64,000 nucleotides of DNA from SXNM01 sp964586155 (GTDB lineage Bacteria > Myxococcota_A > UBA9042): positions 23,906 through 87,905 of the forward strand of contig CAZPHC010000027.1 of the NCBI GenBank assembly GCA_964586155.1, written 5' to 3'. Within the stretch, counting starts at the first letter, position 1. Every line of letters begins with the position of its first letter. Below, piece by piece: positions 46,307-57,129 of this stretch. The position numbers and the translations under genes are program-made. The notes beneath the pieces are model-generated. The model ran no database searches. It was not told where the DNA came from and was given only the letters and a program-made list of their open reading frames with translations.

Positions 46307-46567
46307 ATGGCGAAGGTCCGGGCCGCAGCGAAGCGCGCGATGGCGTCGAGGCTCGGCGCCGTGGCACAACGCGGCACCCTGGCGCTGCTCGTCGGCGCGC
46401 TGCCGGGCTGCGCCTTCTTCGTCGACCCGCCGCCGGCCGCGGACGTGATGACGATGCCGGACACCGACACGACCATCGACACGGCGAGCGACGCGGACGC
46501 GGCCCTGCCGACCGACGTCAGCGCCAGCGACGCCGTCGTGCCGGACGACGGCAGCCGCGCCGATTGA
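46307..46567 (+). CDS. Small Asp-rich lipoprotein, 86 aa
   Basis: GAGGAGG upstream of the ATG, 18 bp after the barrel gene. Signal peptide with lipobox LPGC (Cys35), then a short acidic tail of Asp/Thr/Ala (MPDTDTTIDTASDADAALP). There is no folded domain. It may be a surface-exposed acidic peptide or a leftover of a longer lipoprotein. It shares the Asp/Thr-rich character of the 31780 lipoprotein linker. Confidence 0.65.
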   Translation: MAKVRAAAKRAMASRLGAVAQRGTLALLVGALPGCAFFVDPPPAADVMTMPDTDTTIDTASDADAALPTDVSASDAVVPDDGSRAD

Positions 46568-46609
46568 GCACCGATTCCCGCCGCGCAGCGCAGCGATCAG
46601 GACAAACAC

Positions 46610-47044
46610 ATGCAGCAAACCGACAGCAAGGCCCCAAACCAGACCGTCAGGCTCCTTTCGGGCGGCAACCCGCAGATCGCCAAGGGCGACGGCGACGCGC
46701 CGGTGCAGGCCTTCATCGCGGCGATGCCGGGCTGGAAGCGCGACGTCGGCGAGCGCCTCGACGCGCTGATCACCGCGACGCTGCCGGGGGTCAACAAGGC
46801 CGTGAAGTGGAACACGCCGATGTACGGCGTGCCCGGCAACGGCTGGTTCCTCGGCTTCCACTGCGTGACGAAGTACGTGAAGGTCGCGTTCTTTCGCGGC
46901 GGCCAGCTCGCTCCGTTGCCGCCGGTGACGTCGAAGTCCGGCGAGGCGCGCTACCTGCACATCCACGAGGGTGAGGCCATCGACGAAGCGCAGCTCCAGG
47001 CGTGGATCCAGCAGGCGGCGGCGTTGCCGGGTTGGCTCTCCTGA
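46610..47044 (+). CDS. DUF1801 (YdhG-like) protein
   Basis: 144 aa. The sequence follows the DUF1801 fold: VQAFIAAMPGWKRDVGERLD, VNKAVKWNTPMYGV, WFLGFHCVTKYVKVAFF and YLHIHEGEAIDEAQLQAWI. The family is small, cytosolic and of unknown function. The spacing to the preceding lipoprotein gene (42 bp) would allow co-transcription. It is convergent with the NuoEF gene (40-bp gap). Confidence 0.88.
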   Translation: MQQTDSKAPNQTVRLLSGGNPQIAKGDGDAPVQAFIAAMPGWKRDVGERLDALITATLPGVNKAVKWNTPMYGVPGNGWFLGFHCVTKYVKVAFFRGGQLAPLPPVTSKSGEARYLHIHEGEAIDEAQLQAWIQQAAALPGWLS

Positions 47045-47084
47045 GCCGCCAAGGACCGGCGTCGCCATCGGTCGCGGCGTCGGG

Positions 47085-48767
<1,683 letters not shown>

Positions 48768-48956
48768 GGGGCCTCCTCGCGCGCTGCGCGTCGGGGTCGT
48801 TGGTACTCCCGATGCCGCGCCGAGGCAAGCCGCAGACCCGCCCGCAGGCCTGCCCTGGCTGTCCGGCGCGCGGTTGCCGTCGCGAGCCTGCGCGGCCATG
48901 CTGATGTGGTCAGGCGACGCGGTTCGAGGTCGGTCCAGCGCCGGGAGCGAGCGACG

Positions 48957-50270
48957 ATGAGCACCAGGCAACAGCTGCAGGACGCGCTGCAGGACGCGCT
49001 GCGCGACGCCGTCGGCGCGCCGGAGCGTTGGCTCGAGCGCAACGAGGTGCGGCTGCCGGTCGGCGACGCCGAGGCCGTCGCGGCGCTGGAGCGTCGCGGT
49101 CCTGAGGAGCCTTGCGAGTTTGACGTCGGCGGCCTCTGGGCCGAGGTGCTGCGGCTGTACCAGGGCGGCCTGCATCCGGCGGTGGGCCTGACGGTCTTCC
49201 ACCGCGGCCGCTGCGTGCTCGACCGCACGGTCGGCCACGTCGCGCACCACCCCGGCGAGCCGCCCGGGCCGGTGGTCGAGCTCGACACGCCGTTCAACCT
49301 GTTCAGCGCGTCGAAGATCGTCACGGCGACGCTGATCCACGCGCTGGTCGAGGACCACCTGATCGATCTCGACCGCCGCGTCGACCACTACCTGCCGGGC
49401 TTCGGCGCCCACGGCAAGCAGCACATCCGCGTCCGCCACCTGCTCAACCACACCGCGGGCATCCCGGACATGCCGACCGAGGTCGACGTCGAGGCCGCGC
49501 TGCGCTCGGGCGAGGTGCCGCTGGACGCGCTGTTCGCGCTGCGGCCCAAGTGGGAGCCCGGCAGCGCCCACGCCTACCACCCGATCACCAGCTGGGTGCT
49601 GCTGCAGCAGATCGCCGAGCGCGTCAGCGGTCGTGGCCTCGCCGAGCTGTTGCAGACGCGGCTGCTGCAGCCCGCCGGCCTGCGCGGCATGGGCTACGGC
49701 GTGCCCGCCGACCAGGTGTCGCGCGTCGCGCAGCACGCCTCGACGGGCATCGCGGCGCCCAAGCTGATGAGCGAGATCTTCGAGCGCACCATCGGCGTCG
49801 GCCTCGAGCGCGCGGTGCAGCTGACGAACTCGCCGACCTTCCTGACGGCGGTGCTGCCCTCGGCCAACGTCTGCGGCACGGGCCGCGAGGTCTGCGCCTT
49901 CTTGCAGCTGCTGCTGGACGGTGGCCGCGCCGTCGACGGCAGCCGCGTGCTGCAGGCCCGCACCATCGAGCGCGCCATCACCGACGTGACGCCGGTGCGC
50001 CTCGACGGCACGTTCGGCTTCCCCATGCGCTACGGCCTCGGGATGATGATGGGCGGGATGCGCTTTTCGCTCTTTGGCCTCAACACCCGCGGCGCGTTTG
50101 GCCACCTCGGCTTCACCGGCGTCGTGGTCTACGCCGATCCGGTGCGCCAGCTGGCGGTGGCCTTCCTCAACACGGGCAAGCCGATGCTCGCGCCGGGCAT
50201 GGTGCGTTGGTATTGGATCTTGCAGCGCCTGGCGATGCTCGTGCCGCGCGGGCAGGTGCCGTGGCGATGA
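48957..50270 (+). CDS. Beta-lactamase-fold serine hydrolase (class C/esterase type)
   Basis: 437 aa; GGGAG precedes the ATG. Catalytic SxxK at Ser117/Lys120 in FSASKIV; a Tyr in AHAYHP takes the position of the YxN motif, with His-Pro instead of Asn nearby. The HLLNHTAGIPD segment, typical of the esterase/EstB and beta-lactamase-related group, is present. No signal peptide is visible, so it is probably cytoplasmic or membrane-associated. Family members include esterases, D-amino-acid peptidases and lipase-like proteins such as LACTB relatives. The stop overlaps the next gene as ATGA. Confidence 0.88.
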   Translation: MSTRQQLQDALQDALRDAVGAPERWLERNEVRLPVGDAEAVAALERRGPEEPCEFDVGGLWAEVLRLYQGGLHPAVGLTVFHRGRCVLDRTVGHVAHHPGEPPGPVVELDTPFNLFSASKIVTATLIHALVEDHLIDLDRRVDHYLPGFGAHGKQHIRVRHLLNHTAGIPDMPTEVDVEAALRSGEVPLDALFALRPKWEPGSAHAYHPITSWVLLQQIAERVSGRGLAELLQTRLLQPAGLRGMGYGVPADQVSRVAQHASTGIAAPKLMSEIFERTIGVGLERAVQLTNSPTFLTAVLPSANVCGTGREVCAFLQLLLDGGRAVDGSRVLQARTIERAITDVTPVRLDGTFGFPMRYGLGMMMGGMRFSLFGLNTRGAFGHLGFTGVVVYADPVRQLAVAFLNTGKPMLAPGMVRWYWILQRLAMLVPRGQVPWR

Positions 50271-51892
50271 GCCGATCCCGCACCTCGACGGCCCCGTCTG
50301 CATCGATCCCGGCGATGCCGCGCCGCGCCCCCAGCTTGCGTCCTGCCCTGCCGCGCTTGGCCGCGTCGATCGCGGCGACGTTCTCCGTGACGATCTCCGT
50401 GGCGATCCCCGGGACGATCCCCGGGACGGTCTCCGGCGCGATCGCGGCGCTGGCGGCGATCGCGGCGCTGCTGGCCGTCAGCGGCGCGCCAACACCGGCC
50501 TGGGCCGACGGCCTCGACCGCCACGGCCTCGGCCCGCTGCAGCTCGGCGGCGGCGGCCTCGGCCTCGACGACAGCGACCCGTTTGGCGTCGGCCTCGACG
50601 TCGCGCTGCCGGCGGACACGACCCGCACCGGCCACGGCGGCGGCCGCGACGCCGACGGCGTGGCCATGACCTTCGCGGCGGCCTGGGTCGGCGGCACGAG
50701 CGGCGGCGGCATCACGCTCTGGCAGCGGCCGACGGGCGTCGATGTGCCGGCCAGCGTCCTGACCGCCAGCCCGGCCGGCGGCTGGCCCGATCCAGGCAAC
50801 AAGCCCGCGCCGACGGCGTCGTTGCGCGCTGATCGCAGCGCCGACGGCGCGCCGAGCCCGGACAGCCGCCTGGCGCTGGCGGCGACCGCGCGGCTGCACC
50901 GCCTGCTCGGCTTCGGGCTCGTCGTCGCGCTGCCGCGCAACGGCCTGCTGACGGCCACCGGCGCGCCGACCGACGAGCGGGCCGCGCTCTTCGACAACCG
51001 CGTGCGCTGGGCCCGCCAGGGCGGCGCCGACCAGGTGCCGACGGTGCTGCTGGCGCTGGCGTCGCGGCCCCTGCCCTGGCTGGCCGTCGGCGTCGGCGTG
51101 GCGGTCGATCAGGTGGCCCAGGCCGAGGTCGAGACCTTCGTCTCGGAGCTCGGCGGCAGCAGCACCAGCTCCGCGGCGCCGATGCTGCAGCGCACGACCG
51201 TGGTCACGCGCCTGTCGCCGCGGCTGGCGTTGCGCCTCGGCGGTGGCCAGCGGCCCTGGCAGGTGCTGCTCGCCGCCAGCGGCGCCCGCGGCGCCGAGAT
51301 CGCCAGCGAGAGCGCGGTCTTCTTGCGCGGCTTCGCCGGTGGTGGCCAGGCCCTGGCCCAGCAGAGCCGCTTTGTCGCCGGCGAGGTGGCGCCGCGGCTC
51401 GACGGTCAGCTGCGCTGGCAGCTCGGCGCCCATCGCGTCGGCCTCGGCGTCGTCACCCGCAGCGCCGAGAGCCTGCGCGGCGCCGAGCTGCGCCTGGGTG
51501 GCCAGTTCGCGCTGCCCTCGCCTTCGCTGGCGCTGGTCTGCGGGGCCGGGATCGCGGCCTCGGAGCTGCCGGCGCAGGTCGGCCGCGCCAACCTCGTCGA
51601 CAACGACCGCGTGGCCGGCAGCCTCGGCCTGCGCTGGCAACGCCGCAGCGACATCGGCCTGTGGACCGTCTCGCTCGGCGCCCGCCTGGACTGGCTGCTG
51701 CCGCGCGACCACCGCAAGGACCTCGGCAGCGACGACCCGGTGCGCGACGAGGTGCCGGGCCTCATCGACCCCAAGACGGGCAAGGCGCTGGCTGACGCCG
51801 ACGGCCTGCAGACCAACAACCCCGGCTACCCCGGCTATCGCTCCGAAGGCTGGCTGCTGACCACGGCGTTGGGGGTTGGGTTGGGGTGGTAG
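50267..51892 (+). CDS. Outer-membrane beta-barrel protein, 541 aa
   Basis: Translationally coupled (ATGA) to the hydrolase. The N-terminus is unusually long (about 75 residues) before a signal cleavage near AWADG. Residues about 40-62 are short Ile/Val/Pro-Gly-Thr repeats from imperfect DNA repeats at about 50388-50470. The mature part resembles FadL/OmpP1-type transport barrels: LGPLQLGGGGLGL, repeated RLALAATARLHRLLGFGLVVAL-like strands, and a Trp terminus (GVGLGW). It may export or import a hydrophobic substrate handled by the upstream hydrolase; that link is inference. An internal start nearer the signal is possible. Confidence 0.72.
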   Translation: MSRSRTSTAPSASIPAMPRRAPSLRPALPRLAASIAATFSVTISVAIPGTIPGTVSGAIAALAAIAALLAVSGAPTPAWADGLDRHGLGPLQLGGGGLGLDDSDPFGVGLDVALPADTTRTGHGGGRDADGVAMTFAAAWVGGTSGGGITLWQRPTGVDVPASVLTASPAGGWPDPGNKPAPTASLRADRSADGAPSPDSRLALAATARLHRLLGFGLVVALPRNGLLTATGAPTDERAALFDNRVRWARQGGADQVPTVLLALASRPLPWLAVGVGVAVDQVAQAEVETFVSELGGSSTSSAAPMLQRTTVVTRLSPRLALRLGGGQRPWQVLLAASGARGAEIASESAVFLRGFAGGGQALAQQSRFVAGEVAPRLDGQLRWQLGAHRVGLGVVTRSAESLRGAELRLGGQFALPSPSLALVCGAGIAASELPAQVGRANLVDNDRVAGSLGLRWQRRSDIGLWTVSLGARLDWLLPRDHRKDLGSDDPVRDEVPGLIDPKTGKALADADGLQTNNPGYPGYRSEGWLLTTALGVGLGW

Positions 51893-51938
51893 GGCGCACG
51901 CCCTGGCGGCCGTCAGCCGCTCATGAGGCGACCGAGGC

Positions 51939-52361
51939 CTAGGCCGTCCGATCCAGACCAGCGATGAACGTGATCCCAGGCACGGCGAGGCGTTGCAGAC
52001 GCTTGTCGTTGGTCACAAAGACGTCGACACGAGCCGCGGCAGCACACGCGAGCTGCATCGCGTCCGCCGGGGACACGGTCGCCATCGCTCGGATCTGCAC
52101 GAAGCGCTGGGCCGCCGCTGCCGCGAAGCCGACGAGTGTGACCTCATCGCTGTCGAAGAAGGTTTGGTAGCTGCGCTCGAGAGCGGCGTCGCCGGCGCGT
52201 CTTGGCTTGGTCAGCACTTCGCCGACCGTCAGCCAGCTCGTCAGCAGAGCGTCGTCGCGCGCAAGCATCCGTTCGTAGAGCTCAGCAACGGCGGGGGCGT
52301 GGTGCGGATGGTCCTCGAACAGGTAGATGAAGATGTTCGTGTCCCAGAAGATGCGTGCCAT
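51939..52361 (-). CDS. vapC: PIN-domain ribonuclease, VapC-type toxin
   Basis: 140 aa with the four acidic PIN residues: Asp7 (FWDTN), Glu48 (TVGEVL), Asp100 (SPADAMQL) and Asp119 (TNDKRL). PIN toxins cleave tRNA or rRNA when the partner antitoxin is lost. Its start lies 2 bp after the stop of the upstream gene on the same strand, the usual antitoxin position. The AT-content and codon use are slightly less extreme than the neighbours, in line with mobility. I am confident of the PIN domain; toxin status rests on context. Confidence 0.88.
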   Translation of the reverse strand: MARIFWDTNIFIYLFEDHPHHAPAVAELYERMLARDDALLTSWLTVGEVLTKPRRAGDAALERSYQTFFDSDEVTLVGFAAAAAQRFVQIRAMATVSPADAMQLACAAAARVDVFVTNDKRLQRLAVPGITFIAGLDRTA

Positions 52362-52363
52362 CG

Positions 52364-52819
52364 CTACCAGTCGTTGCCGCGGACCCGGGCGTCGGTCAGC
52401 AGCGCGAAGAGATACGGGTAGTCGATCAGGTCATTGATGTCGGTGGTCTTCCGCAGCGGACAACGCCGAACCGCTTCGTCGAACTGGGCGCGCGACAGTC
52501 GGCGGTTGACACGTTGGCCGTCGCGGAAGAACCAGACGCCCGTGCCATCGACGACATGCGTGACGGCGAGGCCGCTCGCGGTCCGGAACTCCGCGCCCTG
52601 ATGCTCGATCACCCGCTGCCACGCCCGCTCGCATCGAAGCTGGAGATCCATCGGTGCGGCTCCCTCCGCGACGTCTGGGAACTCGTCGCGCATGTGCTGA
52701 ACGTAGGCATCCGCGCCGCCCGCCTGTCGCCACAGCGTACGGCCGACCCCGCGCAATCGCAGCAGGAGCGACTGGGGGCTCTGCTTCTCGTCCGTTGTCG
52801 CTGCCGTTTGCGTCGTCAT
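52364..52819 (-). CDS. Possible antitoxin partner of VapC, unknown family
   Basis: 151 aa from the ATG at 52819, which has GGAGGA close upstream; ATG 52834 and GTG 52849 are in-frame alternatives. It ends 2 bp before vapC, so the pair is one transcript. The protein is larger than a typical VapB (about 80 aa), and I see no ribbon-helix-helix or AbrB N-terminus. It has a charged helical first half (QSLLLRLRGVGRTLWR) and a C-terminus with CPLRKTTDINDLIDYPYLFA. Either a non-classical antitoxin or an unrelated coupled gene. Confidence 0.65.
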   Translation of the reverse strand: MTTQTAATTDEKQSPQSLLLRLRGVGRTLWRQAGGADAYVQHMRDEFPDVAEGAAPMDLQLRCERAWQRVIEHQGAEFRTASGLAVTHVVDGTGVWFFRDGQRVNRRLSRAQFDEAVRRCPLRKTTDINDLIDYPYLFALLTDARVRGNDW

Positions 52820-52922
52820 CGTCTCCTCCGACATGGCCCCTCTAACCACTCTAAGGCATGATAGAGGTGCCGCGATTTGGGGTCAAGGAGTGGCGACGGT
52901 CCGTGAGCCTGGTTTGTAGAGG

Positions 52923-53045
52923 AGTTGGATTGCGGAGCGTCGGAACGCAGAGCGTCAGACGCTTCGCAGATGCTTCGCAGATGGATTGCAGGATTGCAGA
53001 GCGTCAGACGCTTCGCAGATGCGTCGCAGACGGGTCGCAGATGCA
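52923..53045. repeat. Palindrome-containing intergenic repeat, copies 1 and 2
   Basis: This 359-bp gap (52820-53178) holds no gene I can support. It contains the perfect 13-nt palindrome AGCGTCAGACGCT at 52951-52963 and 53000-53012. Each is preceded by GGATTGC-type units and followed by tandem 11-mers of the form GCTTCGCAGAT (52961-52982 twice; three variants at 53010-53042). Related copies occur in the next two intergenic regions. The remainder, 53046-53178, shows nothing recognisable. Confidence 0.85.
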
Positions 53046-53178
53046 GAGAGGTCACGAGGCGCGCACGCCCCGATCACGGATCCTTCAGCGGAAATGGCAC
53101 CTTGTCGGGCGAGAACGACGCGGTCGACCGGACGCGGCAGGCGAGGTCGGTGGCGCTGCCGGGGGTCGGGGCCATCAC

Positions 53179-53691
53179 CTAGCCGTGCACGCCGCTGGCG
53201 ACAGCGTCCGCCTCCGTGGACTGCCAGGCGAGGTCCGCGGTCATGGCGCACTGGACCAGCTCGCCGTCGTTGGCGCTGGCAAAGACCTGGTAGCCGTGCA
53301 GCACCAGGCGCTCGCCCTCGACATGGCCCCAGAAGTCCCCCGAAATGTGGGTCCGCAGCTGGACCACGCCGTCGTCCCAGATGGTGAGCTTGGCGATGCG
53401 CTTGGTCGGCTCGACGAAGCCGGCGTTGTACCAATCCGGGCAGTCGGTCTGCTCGAAGGCGAACTCGAACCAGCCGTCGCGCTGGTAGACCACCGCGCTG
53501 CCCGGCAGGTGCGCGGCCTCGGCGTCGATGCGCGCGGCATGCGTGGCGGCGATCTCCGGGGGAACGGGCCGGAGGTCCTGGCTGTCCGGCGACGCGCTCG
53601 CGCAGCCGACACAGATCGCCAGCGCAGCGCCAAGCACGACGCGCACATCCCGTCCGCGCCACACTCGCCTCTCGCGGGTTCGCTGCTGCAT
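53179..53691 (-). CDS. Putative lipoprotein, 170 aa
   Basis: The ATG at 53691 has GGGAGG upstream; an in-frame earlier start adds a Pro/Arg-rich leader and is unlikely. Signal peptide ends VGC (lipobox, Cys29). The mature domain is beta-rich with two Cys (TDCPDW, VQCAM) and many aromatic residues (WFEFAFEQ, ISGDFWGHVEGERLVLHGYQ). No family is recognised. It is bracketed by the palindromic repeats (copies 1-2 downstream, copy 3 upstream) and follows the large lipoprotein gene on the same strand. Confidence 0.72.
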   Translation of the reverse strand: MQQRTRERRVWRGRDVRVVLGAALAICVGCASASPDSQDLRPVPPEIAATHAARIDAEAAHLPGSAVVYQRDGWFEFAFEQTDCPDWYNAGFVEPTKRIAKLTIWDDGVVQLRTHISGDFWGHVEGERLVLHGYQVFASANDGELVQCAMTADLAWQSTEADAVASGVHG

Positions 53692-53769
53692 CGCCCACCT
53701 CCCGCCGGATGCACACAACGTACCGCGTGGCGGCCGAGCTTGGCAAGGCAATTCGCCGCCGTTTTCGCT

Positions 53770-53828
53770 GGATTGTGGAGTGGATTGTGGAGCGTCAGAC
53801 GGTTCGCAGATCGGTTCGCAGATCCGCC
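53770..53828. repeat. Palindromic intergenic repeat, copy 3
   Basis: Two GGATTGTGGA-like units, then AGCGTCAGACGGT (53791-53803; one base off the palindrome), then two GGTTCGCAGAT-type 11-mers. It fills the gap between the 170-aa and 1,029-aa lipoprotein genes. Confidence 0.8.
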
Positions 53829-56800
53829 TACCGCCCCGCCCGCACCACGCGGAGCACCCGCTGCTGCTCCTGCAAGTTCATGTCCTGCAGCTCGTACTCG
53901 GCGTAGGAGTGCGCCGAGACGAAGACGAAGAGCTCGGCGTCGACCAGCAGGCCGAGCGTCTGGCCCGGGAGGTAGAGCCCGAGCTCCGGCACCTCGAGCG
54001 GCACCGGACCGTCGTCGTCGATGCGCCACAGCCAATGCCCGGCGCCGTTGTTGAACAGCACGTAGAGCTTGCCCGCGGCGTCGTAGGTCACCGTCGTCGC
54101 CTGGTAGCCCTTGCTGTCCTTGACCAGCTCGTCGACGTTGACCGGGACCGGGAAGTCCTTGGCGACCATGTCCTTGCGGCCGCGCCGGCGCAGCACGACG
54201 GCCCCCTTGTCGTCGCTGGCGAAGCGCCACGTCGCGTTGGCCGTCATCATCCGCACCTTCAGCGGCGATGTCGGCAGCACCAGGGCGTCAGGGGCCGACA
54301 CCTTGGCGACCTCCCCCGTCGCCGAGACGCAGACCTCCTCGCCAGAGGGGCGGAGCGCACAGTACCCGCCGTCGGCCCAGGCGGCGGTCGGATAGAAGAA
54401 GTGGCCGTCGCCGTCGCTCCACGGCTCGTCGAGCAAGCTGACCTTGCCGTCCACGCCGACCCGGATGTTGCCGATCAGCAGCCCGCCACCCAGCGCCGCG
54501 ACCGGCGCGATGTCGTAGCCGCAGGTGTTGCCGACGCAGAGGCTGCCGCTCACCGCGCCCCGCGGCCCGATGAAGGGCTGCAGGTCGACACGCTGCTCGC
54601 CGGCGTCGGAGAAGAGCGACACGCTGTGCTCCATCCAGCGCGGCCGGTACAGCCAGAGCCCCTTGCCCGAGAGGTCGGCGGCGACGCGGCCCACGTCGTC
54701 GACGCCATCGCGCCACGCCGGGGCGGTCAGGCCGGGCCCCCAGCGGGTCGTCGGCGCGACGAAACCGCCACCCGCGAGCGGCGCGCCGCCACCTGGTTTG
54801 GACTCGAACAGATCGAAGTGCTGGCCCTCCTGCCAGAGCGTCCAGCCCGCAGCGATGGCGACCCGCCCGGCGCCGGGGATCTTGCCCTCGATGGCCCAGG
54901 CGCCGTCCGCGAGCAGCGCGGCGACCGAAGCCGCGGGGCGCACGAGCAGCGCGCAGTTGCGGAACGGCAGGACAGCCGCCGGTGGCGCGCCAGCGAAGGT
55001 GAAGCTGGCCGCGTCCAGGGGCGCCTCGGTGGGCGGCCAGCAGAGGCGCACATCCTGGTCGACGACCTGGACCTCCAGGCCGAAGACGGGGGACACCGCC
55101 TTGCCGGCGGCGGCGGCCGGCAGCTTGCCACGCCAGGCGACCACGTCGCCGAGGACCGGATGGCGCGTCGGCTCGTAGCCGTCGGGCTGGAACCACGGCG
55201 AGACGCCGAGGAAGCCGCGCTGGCTCAGCGCCACGATCTCGCCGCCGTCGACGAACGCGGCCACCAGGAACTCACCCGCCGGCGCGGCGAGGCGGGCGAT
55301 CGGCTCGAACGTGACGCCGTCGCGCTCGACGTGGACCCGGCGCAGCAAGCCGTCGAAGCCAAGGACGTAGTGGCTGCGGCCGCTCGCTTCGACCACGGTC
55401 GAGGCCATCTCGATCGCCGGCGCGGCGAGGTGACGGCGCGCCACCGATCCGTCTGCGCGCAAGCGCGTGAACGCCGTCCGCCCCTGCGGCAAGCGGTGGT
55501 CGTTGGAGTACTCCGCGACCGACACGTCGCCGCCCTGCTCCGGCCGCGCCCAGACCAGCTGCGAGGTCCGCGACGGCCCGAAGAGCTGGCCGTAGCCGTG
55601 GAAGACCGAGAACACGTTGTCGACGAAGCCGTAGGTGTTCAAGATCACGGTGCCCTGCTGGTAGCGGCCCGTGTGCAGGACGTTGCCGCCGCCCCACGCC
55701 AGCGCCCGCGGCAGGCCGTCGAGCCCGGCCCAGATGCCGATGAACTCGTGGTAGACCTGCATGCCGCAGTCGCCCATGCAGACGTTGTAGCGCACCGGGT
55801 TGCCGTCCCAGAGCACGGGCAGCGCTTGCACATCCCCCGACGATGTCGCGACCACGGCGTCCGGGGTGGTGCACGGGACCTCCGTTCCGAGCGGCGCGAT
55901 GGTGGTGCCGCTCCAGCGGGCGCAGCGCATCTCGACCGCGTCGCTCCAGCCGCCGCCAGCGGAGAAGCCGGCGCGGGCGTTGCCGATCATGTACTGGCCA
56001 AACACCATCTTGCGGCCGCGCATGGCGACGATGCGGGCGCCGGGCGTGTCGGGGTCGGGGTAGCTGCCCGCCTCAAAGGGCAGAAAGCCTTCTGCGATCG
56101 GAGTCTTGGCCATCTGCGTCAGCTTGACGGTCGGCACATCGGCCGGCGCGTCGACGCTGTCGTCGTCGAGCGGCACGACCGTCACGCCGTGGTCGGGGGC
56201 GCGGATGCCGCGACCGGCGAGCGCGGGGTCGAGCCAATCGCGGCACGACGTGAGGTGGTCGGCGCCGTCAGGGCCGCGGCCCTCGACCAGGCGCAGCTCC
56301 CAGGGAACCCCGGCTTTGCGCGCCGTGTTACCTGAGCCAGCGGCGCCATAGGTCAGCGCGCGTTCGTCGACCAGCCGCAGCCGCCACACCGGGCGCGGGC
56401 CGAAGGCCGTCGCCTCCTCGCTGCGCGACAGGACCTGGCCCGAGAAGCGCAGCTTGCCGTCGACCCGGCTCTGCCAGCGCATGCCGACGCGCACCGTCGC
56501 CGGCACCAGCAGCGCGCCGCCGGGCAGCAACCCCTCCGCCGGGCCGCCGTGGAACCAGAGGCCCTCGGCGTCCTGCGACAGGTAGCGCAGGCACGCCGGC
56601 TCCGACGGCGCGGTGATCAGGTTCGGCCCGACGCGCACCGCGTTGCCGACCGGGACGATGGTGCCCGCGCCGACGCGCCGCGCCTCGAGCGCCCATGAGG
56701 TCGGCGTGTGCCCTGGCCGCGCGGTGTGCATCCAGCCGGGCCGCAGCGGCCAGAGCGGCTCGGCGTTGGCCTCGCCGCTGCCGTTGGCGACCACGCGCAC

Positions 56801-56917
56801 CTCGTCGATGCCGCCCTGGGGGGTGGTGGCGTCGCTGCAGCCAGACAGCCAGGCCACCCAGGCGATGAGCGACAGCAGCGGCAGCAGACACGAGGAGGCG
56901 GTACGAGGGTGCATCAT
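53829..56917 (-). CDS. Large putative lipoprotein, 1,029 aa, beta-propeller-like
   Basis: ATG-ATG start with GGGAG upstream. Signal peptide with lipobox LSGC (Cys27). The mature protein is beta-rich with few long helices, several Cys pairs (MGDCGM, CVGNTCGYD, GYCALR, EEVCVS) and strand-turn blocks resembling propeller blades (VVEASGRSHYVLGFDGLLRR, VFVSAHSYAEYELQDMN). No catalytic motif is visible. It is probably an exported surface protein. The palindrome of repeat copy 4 sits 17 bp upstream of the start codon, and copy 3 just after the stop, so this gene is exactly framed by the repeat family. Confidence 0.8.
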
Positions 56918-56931
56918 CGGGGGCTCCCTGG

Positions 56932-57013
56932 AGAGCGTCAGACGCTTCGCAGAATGCCGCGTTTGCAGTGACTTGCAAAGCGACTTGCAAAGCGTCAGAC
57001 GCTTCGCAGATGC
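56932..57013. repeat. Palindromic intergenic repeat, copies 4 and 5
   Basis: AGCGTCAGACGCT occurs at 56934-56946 and 56991-57003. Both are followed by TCGCAGA, and the second is preceded by a doubled ACTTGCAAAGCG unit. This region separates the divergent 1,029-aa lipoprotein and hydrolase-lipoprotein genes, so the palindromes lie in a likely promoter region. Confidence 0.85.
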
Positions 57014-57129
57014 GCATCCAGTCCGTCACGCAATGCCCCAGGCTGCCCTGGCGAGCCGGCTGCGCCTCTGGCAGCCTTGGCCGCGACTGGCCCGACGCCG
57101 CGGCACGCCACCGCCACGGGAGCGCGCAT

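Noticed and set aside
52923..53045. CRISPR-like look of the repeats
   Set aside because: Spacing is irregular, units are 11-13 bp and no cas genes are near.
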